The translations under genes and the position numbers were made by a program. DNA of 64,000 nt from Ficedula albicollis (taxonomy: Eukaryota > Chordata > Aves > Passeriformes > Muscicapidae): contig NC_021700.1 of NCBI RefSeq assembly GCF_000247815.1, positions 25,150,997-25,214,996 on the forward strand. Direction: 5' to 3'. Shown one piece after another: positions 1 through 20,899 of this stretch. Below the pieces are notes generated by a model. It worked only from the letters and a program-made list of their open reading frames with translations, was not told the DNA's origin and ran no database searches. Every line of letters begins with the position of its first letter. The stretch's first letter is position 1.

Positions 1-2330
1 TATCATTTCACTTTTCTGGAGGCTGGGTACATGACAGAGTGTGTGATATTCCCACTCAATGCCATGGTCTTTGTCCCAGTTGTCTATGATGTTGTTTAGG
101 AAATTAATCCCACTATCTCATTCTGGAATTTCTGGCACACTGTCATCTTCTTAAAGTTTCCTTCTTAAGGCCCACTGTTCCTGGTGGTGCATGGGGTTCA
201 CGCTATGTTCCCTCCTCTGTAGTGGTTGCTTCCACCATTATGACATTTTCTGTGGAGTTTTGGGGGAATGTGATATGGTCTCTCCATACTTCTATTTCAG
301 TCGTCATTCTCCATACTAGAGAGGCTTTAGCCACTTGGCCTGTTTAATTGCAGTGCATGTTTCACATTCACATTGCATAATCTCTGCAATTATGCCCGTG
401 GTTGAGCCCACCCCTGGATCATGTGCCCACCTATAATTTGCATGTCATCCTTGATTATCTGAGGTGTCATGGGTGCACCAAGCTAGAAATAATTTTCCTT
501 TATATTGATCCACCTGAGTGACTTCAGTCTTAGCAGCCTGATGCACTTTCTGGTTGTTCTGATGTTCCTCTGTGGCCCATTTCTTGGGTGCATCAGACTG
601 TGTAAGGTACTTTCACAGCCAGGTTCTCCACTGAGATAGCAGTATCTTGTCACAGTGTGGCATCTCAGATGGCCTTACCTTTTTGCTGCCAGTTGCTCTT
701 CTTCCATCACTGCAACCACCCCACAGAGCATCTGGCATTACATGAGTCAGTAGAGAACTAAAGTATCAGCCATTTTTCTCATTCAGGGATGTCTAAAGCC
801 AGCTGGATGGCTTTCACCTCTGCAAACTCACTTGATTCACCTTTTCCTTCAGCAGCTTGTTGTAGGAGATTCAATCTCTGATCCTTTCCTACAATGTGGC
901 AGAACAATCAGTAAATAAGGCATACTTCTTCTCATTTTCTGGTAATTTATTACACAGTGAGTCCTCTTCAGAACAGGTCACCTTCTCCTCTAGTGATATT
1001 CCAAAATCTTTTCGGGCCAGTCCTTGATCACTTTCAAGATTCCTGGGCAATCTAGTTGGTGCAGTTTTTCTGCTGGTGCACTATTGTAGCAGTGACTAGC
1101 ACTATATGCCACTTCAACAGCCCCACAACAGAAGGGTCCTCTGAGAGAAAATGCCAGGCAGACAGATGCCTAATATCCTCTGTCTCCAAGTCAGCTGTAG
1201 TGAAAAAACCCAGTGATACCCTTTTGGGTCCTTCAAATATCCTGTTCTGAAATAGTCTTTTCCAAAGATGCACACAGTCTCTGGGCCAGTCACAGCAGCA
1301 TGCTTTTGCCACTCTTTCCCAGTCAGGCTTGTCTCAGTCTCCAATATAGTCAGCTGTTGGGATCACCCTGTCTCTCCAGAGCTACAAAAGAGTTCTTCCC
1401 CTCTATAGCATGATGGCATTATGGCACACTGTGCACTAATGTCTGTTAGAGCCTTATACTCTTGTGGATTTGACATTCTAGGCCACTGAATCATCACATT
1501 CCAATAAACTTTACTGATCCTCTTCTCCCATTGACGGGAGGCAGGGCTGTCTAGTACTGGATATAAAATTCTCCACCCACTTCTTGTGAATAAGGATTAG
1601 AATTCTTTACCATGGAATCAGGAGCAAGATAAGCCAGTCCACTCTGTCTGGGGAATTGTCTACTGGAGACTGGAGCAGTGATTTTCCAAGAATCCACATC
1701 TGTGATTGTTTTTCTCTGCAGTTCACATGCCCGTGCCTCTGGGGTGGAGGTGGATTTTCCAACTCATTTTTTCATATCCTTTCTGTGGTCTCACAGGATT
1801 TTATAAACCATGATGTGTAGTCTTTATCCTCTTTCTTGAGGAAAAGAATGCTCTCTTAATAGCTGAGATACTTGTCTGTACAGGTGGGGAGTAGAACCTG
1901 TCTTCTTTTGGTTGCTGGAACTCCTTCAGCTATTTTTCATACTTTTTGAACAGATTTTTTCACAAGTGAGAGGCAACTCAGGTAGGAGGAGAGATTTTCT
2001 TTGTATTCCCAGAGTTAGCAAACCACTTCATGCACCATAGGTGCTTCTTCATCTCTCCAGGTCATTAATGCCAATGAGCTGACACATGATGATGGTGTGC
2101 TATATCTACAAATATCTACCTTGTGGGTTATGTGCATTGGACTTTATCTAGATCTGTATAATTCTGCACATTCTTTGGCTAGTAACAAATAATCTCTAAC
2201 ACAGCTAGCTCCCTCAGACACCTTTCTCTCCATGGTGGTCCACTTACCTCGGTGATATGTGTTCCTTGAAAGACCTTTCCTTCACACATGACGAACAACT
2301 AAGTGCCACACATCTGCTTGTTCCCCCCTT
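1..2330 (-). mobile_element. Decayed endogenous retrovirus, internal region (protease and pol remnants)
   Basis: Read on the minus strand, this stretch holds retroviral coding remnants broken by many stops and frameshifts. From high to low coordinate I see a protease-like patch near 1480-1390, a segment just upstream of reverse transcriptase near 1344-1050 (with YLKDPKGYHW), RNase H-like sequence near 960-520 (including WATEEHQNN), and integrase-like sequence near 440-1 with a CECETC zinc-type pair. The reverse transcriptase core is absent: the pre-RT segment runs almost directly into the connection/RNase H part, so a large internal deletion is inferred. No clear gag was recognised between 2330 and 1500. 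The element lies antisense inside a FAM169A intron and runs off the left edge. The order resembles avian ERVL-type elements; class assignment is tentative. Confidence 0.75.
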
Positions 2331-2645
2331 AGTGGGGTGGAGAGTAGAGTCTGAAAAAAGTGTAAACCTCTGTATTGAGACAGGAACAGTTTAATAATTC
2401 AAATCAAATTAAACAGAAGTATAACATAATAATATGATAAGGGAGACGACAAATCCAGAAAAGAAAACCCAATACACAATGCAAGTTGCAGTGATTAGCC
2501 CCTCCCAGTTTATATACAGGGCTTAACAACTTGGTATGGAATATTCCTTTTGTCAGTTGTTCTGTCTGTGTCTTCTCCACAGCTTCTTGTGCACCTGCTC
2601 ACTCACCATAAGAAAGTGAAAAGTCCTTGAATTAGGGTAACACCT
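2330..2645 (-). mobile_element. Probable 5' LTR of the antisense endogenous retrovirus
   Basis: On the minus strand this block has LTR architecture: a TATA-like TATATAAA at 2511-2518 (plus strand TTTATATA), then an ATTAAA poly(A)-type signal around 2390-2395, a T-rich stretch and a C-rich end, immediately upstream of the pol remnants. Exact ends and target-site duplication were not resolved because the terminal TG/CA is not obvious. Confidence 0.6.
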
Positions 2646-2811
2646 ATTTGGCGCAACTAAAGTATCAATATGTTATCTCACACTAAATTTGAGACAGAGC
2701 ACTGTATGAGCTACTGGGAAGAAAAATAACTATCCCAGTTGAAAGCAGAACAAACAGTTATTTTATAAAGGTACTAAAATTTTTTCTGTTGCCTCTTTTA
2801 AATATTCACAG

Positions 2812-11840
<9,029 letters not shown>

Positions 11841-12015
11841 AAATCAAATAGTGATAAATTATCTATTTGTAACAAGGCTATTTTATGTAAAACATTTGGG
11901 TGTAACTGCACCATATCTGACACAGGACACACATGTTTTAAATTCTGGGTTGTATTTCCTCTTCGGTTCATCACCTTTCCTCAAGTTTTGGTTTGTTTGC
12001 TTTTTAAATTTAACA

Positions 12016-12405
12016 ACTAGAAATTTAACTTCATCATAGAAAGTAAGTAGTCAGTCTCCTCCCTTCATAAAGGATACATGTTGAATAAATAAAGTTATCA
12101 GTGCTATCAAAGACAATGTTTTGTATATGAGGTGGTAGCCATGGAAGAAAAATGCAGTGTGAAATCCTGGCTCTGTCAAGGTTCCTTGAATTACTATAGA
12201 CTTCCATGTCACTAGAAATTTAACTTCATCATAGAAAGTAAGTAGTCAGTCTCCTCCCTTCATAAAGGATACATGTTGAATAAATAAAGTTATCAGTGCT
12301 ATCAAAGACAATGTTTTGTATATGAGGTGGTAGCCATGGAAGAAAAATGCAGTGTGAAATCCTGGCTCTGTCAAGGTCCCTTGAATTACTATAGACTTCC
12401 ATGTC
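12016..12405. repeat. 195-bp tandem duplication in the FAM169A 3' UTR
   Basis: Units 12016-12210 and 12211-12405 both begin ACTAGAAATTTAACTTCATC and are almost identical (for example GGTTCC versus GGTCCC). Each unit carries AATAAATAAA, so the proximal poly(A) signal is duplicated. Confidence 0.95.
12084..12093 (+). terminator. FAM169A: Proximal FAM169A poly(A) signal
   Basis: Overlapping AATAAA hexamers (AATAAATAAA) about 245 bases after the stop codon. A second copy lies at 12279-12288 because of the 195-bp duplication. Use is inferred. Confidence 0.55.
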
Positions 12406-13703
12406 ACTGGACATCACTTGAGATAATTTTTTTTTTTTTTAATAACCTTGTGTTCTCTACTGTGGAGAAAAGCAGAACAAGAAAAATCCCTCATTGTTTC
12501 TTGTTCCCTTCCCACAGGCTTAAGAGATTAAAAGAATGTAAGATTTTTCATTCTAGGTCTCAAAATATACTAGAAGGTGTAGCTCAGTAGATCAATGCAA
12601 CGTGAGCAACACTTGTCTTTGATGAGAATCACTTGAAACAGCTGAGTCGGTAGAATGCAGTGCAGTGTCTGCCACAGCGCTTCCTGATACTGGATTTCTT
12701 GAGCAAAGATTAAGAGATGCTTACGCAGTAAACTATTTGTAGCTTCTAAAGCAGCCGTTTTGGTAAGCCCAAGTTTTTCCAGAGTGTATGGAATGAAGCC
12801 TCTGTATGGAATCATTTGAACTGCCTTCCTAACTACTTGCATGTGTTGAGTGGATAGCTGATTACTTGTTGCTACAGGAAAAGGATATGACTACTCTTGA
12901 TCTTGTTTTGGTCTGAATGGAAGTGGTTCTTTGTGTTTTCCAAATACTTGGCTGGTGCTGTGGGGTAACTATTAAAATGTTGTGTCTTCCAGGTGTGACT
13001 CCTGTGAGCACTGACATTTCAGGTGGTTGTGATATTCATTAGTGTGAGTATTAGTGGGTATTTTGGCAAATGCTTATTTGCCCAAACTTCTATGCCTTTA
13101 GGAGTTTAGTGGGTGATACCTTGCAAATACTACTGATTCCCACTTTTGTTTTCTAACTTGAGTGTAATTCCTGGGATGATATTTTCCCAGCTGTTGACTT
13201 TTCTTAAAAGTAGCAACCAAACTTTGCTGTATGCAGACAGGAATAATAAACCAAGACTTTTCATGCTTGTTTCCCTTCTGAGGTTTTCTTGGTAAACCAT
13301 GTATTTAACTTGTTACATATATCTAAATTAGCCTTAGTTTGCTGTGTGTTTCTCTCCAATAAATGCAGCTCCTTTTGTAATGGGCTACAAACTCAGAAAT
13401 TAAAGAATAATGATTCTGAGGACAGGAATTTACACCACACTTTGTCCTGCATATGCCTTTTCCAAGATGTGTGATGTGTGAACTAGTCTTTCACAGTGTC
13501 TCAGAAACAAAGGTACAAGGTTCACTTGAATAGTTGCAATGCTGTCTTAACTTTTGTCCCTGTATGGAGGTAATGTGAAAATCTGGGTTTTGGATTTTTA
13601 TGTTTATACTAAGCTTATCTATTTATGAGGTATTTTAACTATGTAAGATACATTCATACTATTTTTTTCAGGTGATGAAGTACCATGCTTCTTTTTATCT
13701 GTT

Positions 13704-14069
13704 AAGAGGTGTGGAAACCCAGAGAGATTTTCCCAGCTAGGGAATGCAACCCCTCTTCTGTTCCCTGAGTCAACCCCGTGCCCTTTCCCTCTCCGTCAGC
13801 CTTTAGGTCACTACCACCCTAATTCCCTGTTGGCCCTCTGCCCTGGCCTTTCCCTTGTGCCACCCCCGTGTCCCCTGGTAATTGATCCCTGATGTTCCCC
13901 TCCCTGCTGATGCCATGTGCTAAACCTGGACCCTCACAAGAGCCTTTGCCTTTGTTCCCCGAATGCTGGACAATGCTGAGCGGTGGTTGAAATAAACATC
14001 TTTGTAAAACCCTGCAAAGGCCTTTCCTGCTGATTCCACCCCAAGCAACATCTAAAAGCAACAAAGAGG
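13704..14069 (+). mobile_element. Solo LTR with 6-bp target-site duplication
   Basis: The LTR itself is 13710-14063 (354 bp), beginning TGTGGAAACC and ending AAAAGCAACA. It is flanked by the direct repeat AAGAGG at 13704-13709 and 14064-14069. It carries AATAAA at 13991-13996 in the plus orientation. A 6-bp duplication is typical of class II (ERVK-like) elements. A relative lies in inverse orientation in a GFM2 intron (41764-42338). Confidence 0.9.
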
Positions 14070-16038
14070 AACTTACAGGAAAAAAAAAAAAGGCAATTTA
14101 AAAAAAAGTGTTTTACCTGAACTTCAGATTCAGGGGGTATAAGATTACTGAGTTAAATCTGATTTCTTCAACTATTGCATGTAGCGATAGTATCTTATCA
14201 ATGTACATACAGATATTCATTATGAACCCCAGGACTGATAAATATTCCAAGATCTTTCCTGATTGTGTGTAAACATATTCAAGTGAACCTTAAGCATTTT
14301 TAAAACTCAGAAAGCTTTTTATATAAAGCCTATAAGACAGACCTTTTGTTATTTTCTGTATGGCTTCTCTTTTACTGCTGAGATTAATAGTTTTTAAAAA
14401 GAAGTGGCTAGAAAACACATCTATTGCATTGCTAAGAATTGGGGATTTTTGAGGATGTGTGGCCTAAAATAGAGTAGTTGTATACAGTAGACTGCAACTC
14501 ATCTTCCATTTTTAGGGCAAGCTTTACTGAAGATTATTCTTCTGAGCCCTTCAATTATACAAATATATCCACTTTGAAAAAGTTAAGGATTCTTTTACTT
14601 ATAAGCCCCAGTAATTTCAAATACTTATAGGTGGATTTTTGATATGTATGTTTATCACTTATATTCCTGGTGAGGTTGGAAAACTGTTAATGAGAAGATA
14701 ATTTCACTTACCTGGCTTTTACTTTTCATGGCTAAGTTGGAATGATTTCAATTAGTATCTTTCTTTTGGGACATTTGCAGAGTAAATACATAAATATTAT
14801 GAGATTATGATATTAGAATAGTTTTGGTTTCTGCTGAGAATAATAAAATTTCTGACCTCATTTCAGTGGGTAAGTTTTAACATAAATTCACATGATAAAA
14901 GAATACCCTTGAATAGATATCTCTGTAAATCTGGGGTGCCTGGGACAATAACTGATGAACAAATTTTTACAAACAGCATGTGGGCAGTTGTGGTACAATT
15001 AGCTATTCCAATAACCAGTACAATCATGAAAAATGGACACTGTCCTAACAGATTGCAGCAGTACTTTGAACCAAAGGACACATTTTATTTCTACAAAACT
15101 TCTTTGGCATCAGTCTTTCTCCAGTGAATGCAAAGTAGCAAAATCAAAATACTGAATTTAAGTAATAGTTTTTGTTGCTGTACTGACTGTCCCACTGGAA
15201 CAGTAGTTCAATACCTTATTAATTCTGTGACATGTATGTAAGGGAACATGTTTGACAACTGTATTGACTGGAGTGTTTTACCTTGGGGACTATTAACATC
15301 AAACTCTTAAACAATTTTAAAGATCCTATTGCACCAGCAATGAATGATTAAAACATCAACTTTATACAAGTTTGTACCAAATGTTATTACAACATGCTGT
15401 GGAACTATGTGTGTATAGTGAAAGCAAGCAGTATTATTTTTGAGCTTTATTTAGTCTAGAAATAGAGTTTAAAGAACATTAATTTGTGACTTCAGCCTTG
15501 CACTTAAATGGTAAATGGTTTTGTACTTGAATCTAGTATTTGTTCAAATGTCTGTCTTGTACTGCTTCTCCCATATTCTCTCTTGGTCAATTTTAATTTA
15601 ATGCCGAATTCTTGTTTGCTGTTCTCCTGTTTCATAGTCCTTCGCATGAAAATGTATACATCTTAATTTGAAAGCGCTTTAACTTATTTCAAATTATGTC
15701 CAACTTTGCTGCTTTTTTGTACCATTTCCTTTGTAAATGTCAGTAATTAAATTGATCCATGTACAATGTCATTGACACTATTAGCAACAAATTGGCCTAA
15801 GTTTCACCTTCCTTCTTCTGAGTGACTGTTCTGAAATATTACTATGGGGATACACTTTAAATTTATTTCCACAAATGTGTTAGATGTTTTCTAAACTAGT
15901 GATACCCTGTTTATAAATCTTATGAAAGATGTATTGCTATTGCATAGTATTGTACCTTAGTCTTGTTACTGTGTTAATTTTTCCTTTTTTTTATTTTCCA
16001 GTACTGTCTTGGCTGCTTTTGAAATGTTTTGAAGTAGT

Positions 16039-16044
16039 AATAAA
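16039..16044 (+). terminator. FAM169A: Distal FAM169A poly(A) signal
   Basis: AATAAA followed within 15-35 bases by T-rich and GT-containing sequence (TTTATTTTGTG). It is the last strong signal before the sequence changes to repeat-derived intergenic DNA. Confidence 0.6.
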
Positions 16045-16859
16045 CGTTTATTTTGTGATTATTTTTTGCTTGGTTTTTAATATTTGAGTCCTTTCTGCTA
16101 TATAGGAAACACATTTTAAAGTGGTTCCATTCACTGGAACCATCATTTTACAAACTGTCTGCTACAAGGGAGTTTTTAAAAAATCAAAGATTATTAATTT
16201 TAAAAATCTTGTATCAATTAAAATAATTTTCTTTAGCTTATGCGTCAGATTTAATTTTTAAAAAGCAGCAGAATAGGCTCTTCTGAAAGTTATGGCATGC
16301 ATTCTGCTGTTTATATCAGTTCTGCAAGATGACATAAACTCAGGAGTTATGAATGTAGTCTGCTATAGACAAGCCAACTAGAAATACTGTAACACGCTCC
16401 CCTACATTCAAATGTCTGAAGTGCAATTGTTATTCAGCCAACAAGTTATGTATTTATAGCACTAAATGTAGTAAAGTTTTTCAAGACAGCTGTAGGAAAT
16501 TAAAATATTCTCTTCATGCTGTTAATGTCCAGCAAAGACTAAAGCAACAAGAACTTTGCTTTATAAGAGTGGAGGTTTTTCTGTTCTGACAAAATGCCCT
16601 CTCTCCAAGCAAATAACTTTAGAGTTTGTGACCCTCTCTTGTTTTCAAATGACTTGTCACTAACACAACTAAAACTTATAAATTACGAAATCTAGACTAG
16701 GGCAATGTATTAAACTAATGAAATAGTTGTAACAGATTATGGTTACAGTTACTGTCTCTGTACTATGGTATAAAAGAAGTTATAAAGATTGTACAAAAGC
16801 AGCTAGTTTGACTTCCTGCCAGAGTTCCAGATCTGAAATGGCACTGGAGAAGCATCTAT

Positions 16860-16965
16860 GATAGAAGAGCTGGAGCTGCAATTGTTCTTCCTGGAGAAAA
16901 GAAAGCTCAGGAGGGTCTTAACCTTGTATACATATACTTGGTGGAAGGGGAGTACACGAGAGGTA
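16860..16965 (+). mobile_element. Old CR1 LINE fragment
   Basis: AGAGCTGGAGCTGCAATTG followed by TTCCTGGAGAAAAGAAAGCT resembles the conserved CR1 segment encoding the C-terminal end of the LINE ORF2. It is diverged and short. Confidence 0.55.
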
Positions 16966-16979
16966 GGCTGCTTAACGAA

Positions 16980-18140
16980 TCACTGTCAAAGGTATTAGCA
17001 AAAGCAGGTTTAATATAAATTCACAAAAACATGACTTTAAAAAGTCTGATGGCAAGATTCGCTCTATTACTTAATAGAGAGAGGAAGCATATAAAGGAAA
17101 GTTGAATTAGGATCAATCTGAAATTGTTTACAGAGACGGAGAATGTAAAAGAGGGTGAAGGAAACCTCCTGAGTCATGAGGTTCAAAGAGGGCCCCAAAC
17201 TTTGGTAGAAACATAGAAAAGGTTTGTTGATAATTAGACACTGAGCAAGAGCAGGACATGGCTTGAGATGGGGGCATACAAAGGTAGGGTGGCACTCCCC
17301 CAGAGCCAAACATCCTTGTTCTGGCTTCTGGAAATAAAGCATGACACAGTACAGAGCAGGCACAGGAATGGGTTTGAGGTGACTCCACGAAGGTCAGGTA
17401 CACATATGCCCCATGACCTGGACACCCCATCAGCTGGATCAACTTTTCATTTTTTCCCTCCCTCATCTCTCTTCCTTTTCACCCTACCCTTTATCCAAAC
17501 TCCACTGATGTGTCTAGGAGATCAGGGGTTAACATACCAATTTCCATATGGAAAGTATGGAATTTTGAAGATCTCTGACTCTTGCCATTCTGTTCAACCA
17601 CAAGCAGCTATGAATCTTGGATGCTTCCTTCTCCCTACAGACGGGATACCGCAGCTTTCCAAACTCCTGAAAGAGCATGATTGAGTCCAGTCTTAGTTCT
17701 GGACTTTATCACTTTATCTGTAAACCACTCAAACATTGGCAGCACTCAGTCATTGACCAGTTTAACATTTATTAAGAGATTGAATAGGATTTACTCAACA
17801 ATAATTTAATTATTGATCTGAGATAGCAACGCTTATACTTGCTTCAGGGTGTTTAAATCAATTCACAGATATGGTGGGTCTGTATACGTATAAAGATAAA
17901 GGTGCCTACTAAAGTTGCCCTTGAGTTCAGTGAAATACTCATAGTGAAGGCCTTTGCATTTCTGAAGGAGTGAAGATTGAGCCTTAAGCAGTGTGAGGGG
18001 GAGCTATCAGCCCAGGACCATCATCAGGTTTTGGCACTGGTCCTCTGAGTATCACCAACTCTTGAGTTGGTGAGCTGTGGGAAGCGTTCCACTCAGAAAG
18101 GCCCACTGTGTGGTCTTTAAGCCCAGGAGGGTTAAAAGGG
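16980..18140 (-). mobile_element. Possible LTR-element-derived sequence
   Basis: On the minus strand this has LTR-like features (ATTAAAC-type poly(A) region near 17010, alternating AT-rich and C-rich blocks) and lacks exon-like content. Ends and family could not be set, so this is a low-confidence composition-based call. Confidence 0.3.
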
Positions 18141-18150
18141 CCTCACTTAG

Positions 18151-18232
18151 TATCATTGTTTATAGGATTGCAAGTTGATTGACTTCAGGAGTATCATTGT
18201 TTATAGGATTGCAAGTTGATTCACTTTAGATG
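18151..18232. repeat. 41-bp tandem duplication
   Basis: TATCATTGTTTATAGGATTG recurs at 18151 and 18192 with the following GCAAGTTGATT, separated by GACTTCAGGAG. Confidence 0.9.
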
Positions 18233-19229
18233 TCAGTTAATCTTCATCCTGGCTCTAAGTAATTACTGGAATTCTTCAAAAGTCCAGTAATAATAATACG
18301 GTTCCACGAGCTATGGTTCAGGGAAGTAATGTTTGAAGACTATTGGGGATGGCTGATTATCTCCTGTGCCCCTTCTCAGTTAGGCATCAGAAGTTCCTGT
18401 TTATGGAGTGTTTCTGGTAAGCTCAAGGGGAGTTTAACTGTGTAGGAATCATTAATCAGGGCAAATACCTAATGAGATCTAGAGCAGCCTGTGGAGGAGG
18501 CAGAAGCCATGCATCACTGCAGGATATAAGGACAGATTAAGACTCAGTGGTGCCCAATTGGGCAAAACCTGGAATACAGGAAATACTATTTTAACAAAAA
18601 CCAGTTTAAACTAGAATTAGTCAGATGCTGGATCAGGTTGCTCAGAGAGGTGGCAGAATTGTCACACACAGATATACTCAAATCTGCTGCAGGTTACTGC
18701 TGCCTGCATAAACTGGAAGAAATTTATTAGGGCTTGGCTTGTAATTTGTGTTAAAAGCTCTTTGGCTGTAAGTGAAGTACTACTTAAGAATAAGAATATA
18801 AAGTGGTGAGTGTGGCTATTTACAGTGATAAAATATTTCCGTTTACCACTAAATCCATGACTGGAAGATTACCAATTCAGTTATATACAGCAGTGCTGAA
18901 AGCTTCCAGTTTATAAGAAGCCTTTGATTCTTTTATTTCAAGATTGCAAACTAAATATACATTGATCAACGGAGGCTTGTGACCTTTAGTTTCTCTTCAG
19001 TATTTCTTAAAGCCAAAATAGCTACAAATAGTTGTACTATCAGGACTGTCAGACCATTTTCAAAGTTCTCATCTTTAAGCCCTTTTAAATCCATATATTT
19101 AAACTTCTGAAACTGTTCTCTTGCTTGAAACTACAGTACTACACTCTTCTATATTAATTCATTCCAATAATGCAGTCGTGGAAACAAAGAAGAAAAAGGT
19201 ATGAGCTAAGGGGGTAGGTGGAGAACAGC

Positions 19230-20350
19230 TGCCCTTCTGGTTATCTCTCACTCTGCTCTGTGGTGGAGCATCCCTACTCCTTTTCCAGGCAGCACTGCGA
19301 TCTGACAAGTGCTTGTTGAACCTGAGCCGTGACAGAACAGGACCGGGGCTCAGCCCCTCTTGGGCTGACCAGGAACTGTCCCTTCCCAGAAACAGCTGGT
19401 AACTCCTGTTTGGTAATGGACAGCTTTGGAAAGGGTTTCTCTTGTCTGACTGCTGTAACACCTTCCAAAGAAAGTGCTGACCCAAACTGTGGCCAGGATG
19501 AAACATTGTTACAACTAAAGCCCCCTCCCTAGCAGCCCATAAGCAGAGGTCAGAAATTGAGACTTGCGGAGCTCTCTGGAGCTGCAGCAGGCTGCAGTCA
19601 ATCTCCAAGTGGGGCCTCTCAGAGCCAGCTGACTCTTGCTTGCTGTACTCACAGGATTGCTGAACAAGGATACCCTGCATCCAGAGCGAGCACTTCACGA
19701 CCTTTGGGGGGAATGTTGCACAGGTACCTTGCACTGATTCTTTGTCTGTGTACATGTATGTGCGCATACGCTACAGCAAATCTGGGGGAAATGCTGCTTT
19801 CTTAGATGCTTAAGTATCTTAGATCAGGCCTAAATTAGGCCTGTCATATAAAGATATAAGCTAAGTTACATGTTGTCAAATGTTTTCTTTTGCTAAGTTG
19901 TGAAGTACTAAGTTAGGTTAAGTCCTGTTAAGTGCTATTCCTCTGCTAAATTGTTACGGTTAAGTTGTAAGTTAAGTTATGAGTAAAGTTTAAGGTATAA
20001 GTTAAGTATGGTTAAGTTTGAGTGCTGCTGGGTTTTTAGGCCGTTTTCCTTTTCACCCTTGTCCTTTTTTCACATACACCCAAACACACACACATAATTT
20101 CTGTTTCGATTTACTCGATTTTGTTTCTTGGTTTGTTGCATTGCTTTTTTCTTGGTGTGCCTTAACTGTCTTGTAGAAGTAGAGTGAATCTTACCAATGA
20201 GCTTCGTTGTGCTGTTGCTTAATATTAAATCTGTTTTTTTTTCCTGGTGCCCTTGCCAGTGATTTTTTAAAGCAATTTCAAACACTCGTTTGTAAAACAC
20301 ATCCTTCATTGCTGCCCATGTGTTCCCAAGCCCATGATTCTCTGGGGGCA
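19230..20350. mobile_element. Possible LTR-derived block with TAAGTT-rich tail
   Basis: A GC-rich block (19230-19800) passes into a degenerate TAAGTT/GTTAAGT-rich segment (19850-20030) and then a C/T-rich stretch. This layout is common in avian retroviral LTRs. No terminal repeats or target-site duplication were found. Confidence 0.35.
19850..20030. repeat. Degenerate TAAGTT/GTTAAGT repeat cluster
   Basis: Some dozen imperfect copies of the hexamer TAAGTT, with irregular spacing, lie within about 180 bp. Confidence 0.7.
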
Positions 20351-20645
20351 AGTATCAGACTTGGTGCTTAATTTCTAATGTCAGTCTGCAGTAAGATTCC
20401 AGCTGCAGCCTCCCAGCTCTTCTGCTTTTCCAGAAGTTGAATACAAATTAGCATGCTGTTCTGTACCTTTAGTTATTACAGAAGGACATTGAGACAGTGG
20501 CTGTATTTCCATATGGGAAATTTCCCCTATGGGAATGTGACCTGAATTAGGTACAACATACCTAAGCAAGGAAATGGCTACTGTAAAACCAACAAGGTAT
20601 AGATCAAATCCATACCACACAAGCAAAGCATAAAAATTAAATCTC

Positions 20646-20651
20646 TTTATT
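20646..20651 (-). terminator. NSA2: NSA2 poly(A) signal
   Basis: AATAAA on the minus strand (plus strand TTTATT), about 180 bases past the NSA2 stop codon. Confidence 0.75.
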
Positions 20652-20831
20652 TGGACAATGTTCAGCTGAGAAAACATAAATATAAAAATGTGAGCAGTTG
20701 TTTCTGGCTGAAGTTCCTCATTGGCTTGTGGGGCCACCGTTGTGGAATGGCTGAAGGTTTCACAGATTCTGTAAATTTGGGTAAAGTCCACTTATTTTGT
20801 AGGTGCCTATATCCAATGCTTGGTATCCAAT

Positions 20832-20899
20832 TTAAACAAGTAGAATTGCATTAATACAGCCATCATTTTCTGGATTGTTAGTTACTTGGGCGTATTTCC
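20832..20899 (-). CDS. NSA2: NSA2 exon 6 (residues 239-260, stop)
   Basis: TCTCTAG acceptor; reads (G)[21 protein letters not shown] then TAA. The first two bases complete Gly-239. Confidence 0.95.

Larger units (their letters stand above)
11841..16060 (+). other. FAM169A: FAM169A 3' UTR (long form)
   Basis: No coding frame of any credibility follows the stop. Poly(A) signals occur at 12084-12093 (duplicated at 12279-12288), inside the solo LTR (13991-13996), and at 16039-16044 followed by a GT/T-rich element. The last looks like the distal end, giving a 3' UTR of about 4.2 kb. Between the repeats the sequence is AT-rich and otherwise featureless. Confidence 0.65.
16061..20625. other. Intergenic region FAM169A-NSA2
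   Basis: Both flanking genes end toward this interval. It contains a CR1 fragment near 16860-16965, a probable minus-strand LTR-derived stretch beginning near 16980, a 41-bp tandem repeat at 18151, and a GC-rich plus TAAGTT-rich block at about 19230-20350. No conserved protein-coding exon was recognised. Open frames of 100-200 codons here have no recognisable protein content. Confidence 0.6.

Noticed and set aside
19159..19767. A 202-codon minus-strand open frame
   Set aside because: No domain, no splice partners, and it lies in GC-rich LTR-like sequence where long chance frames are expected.
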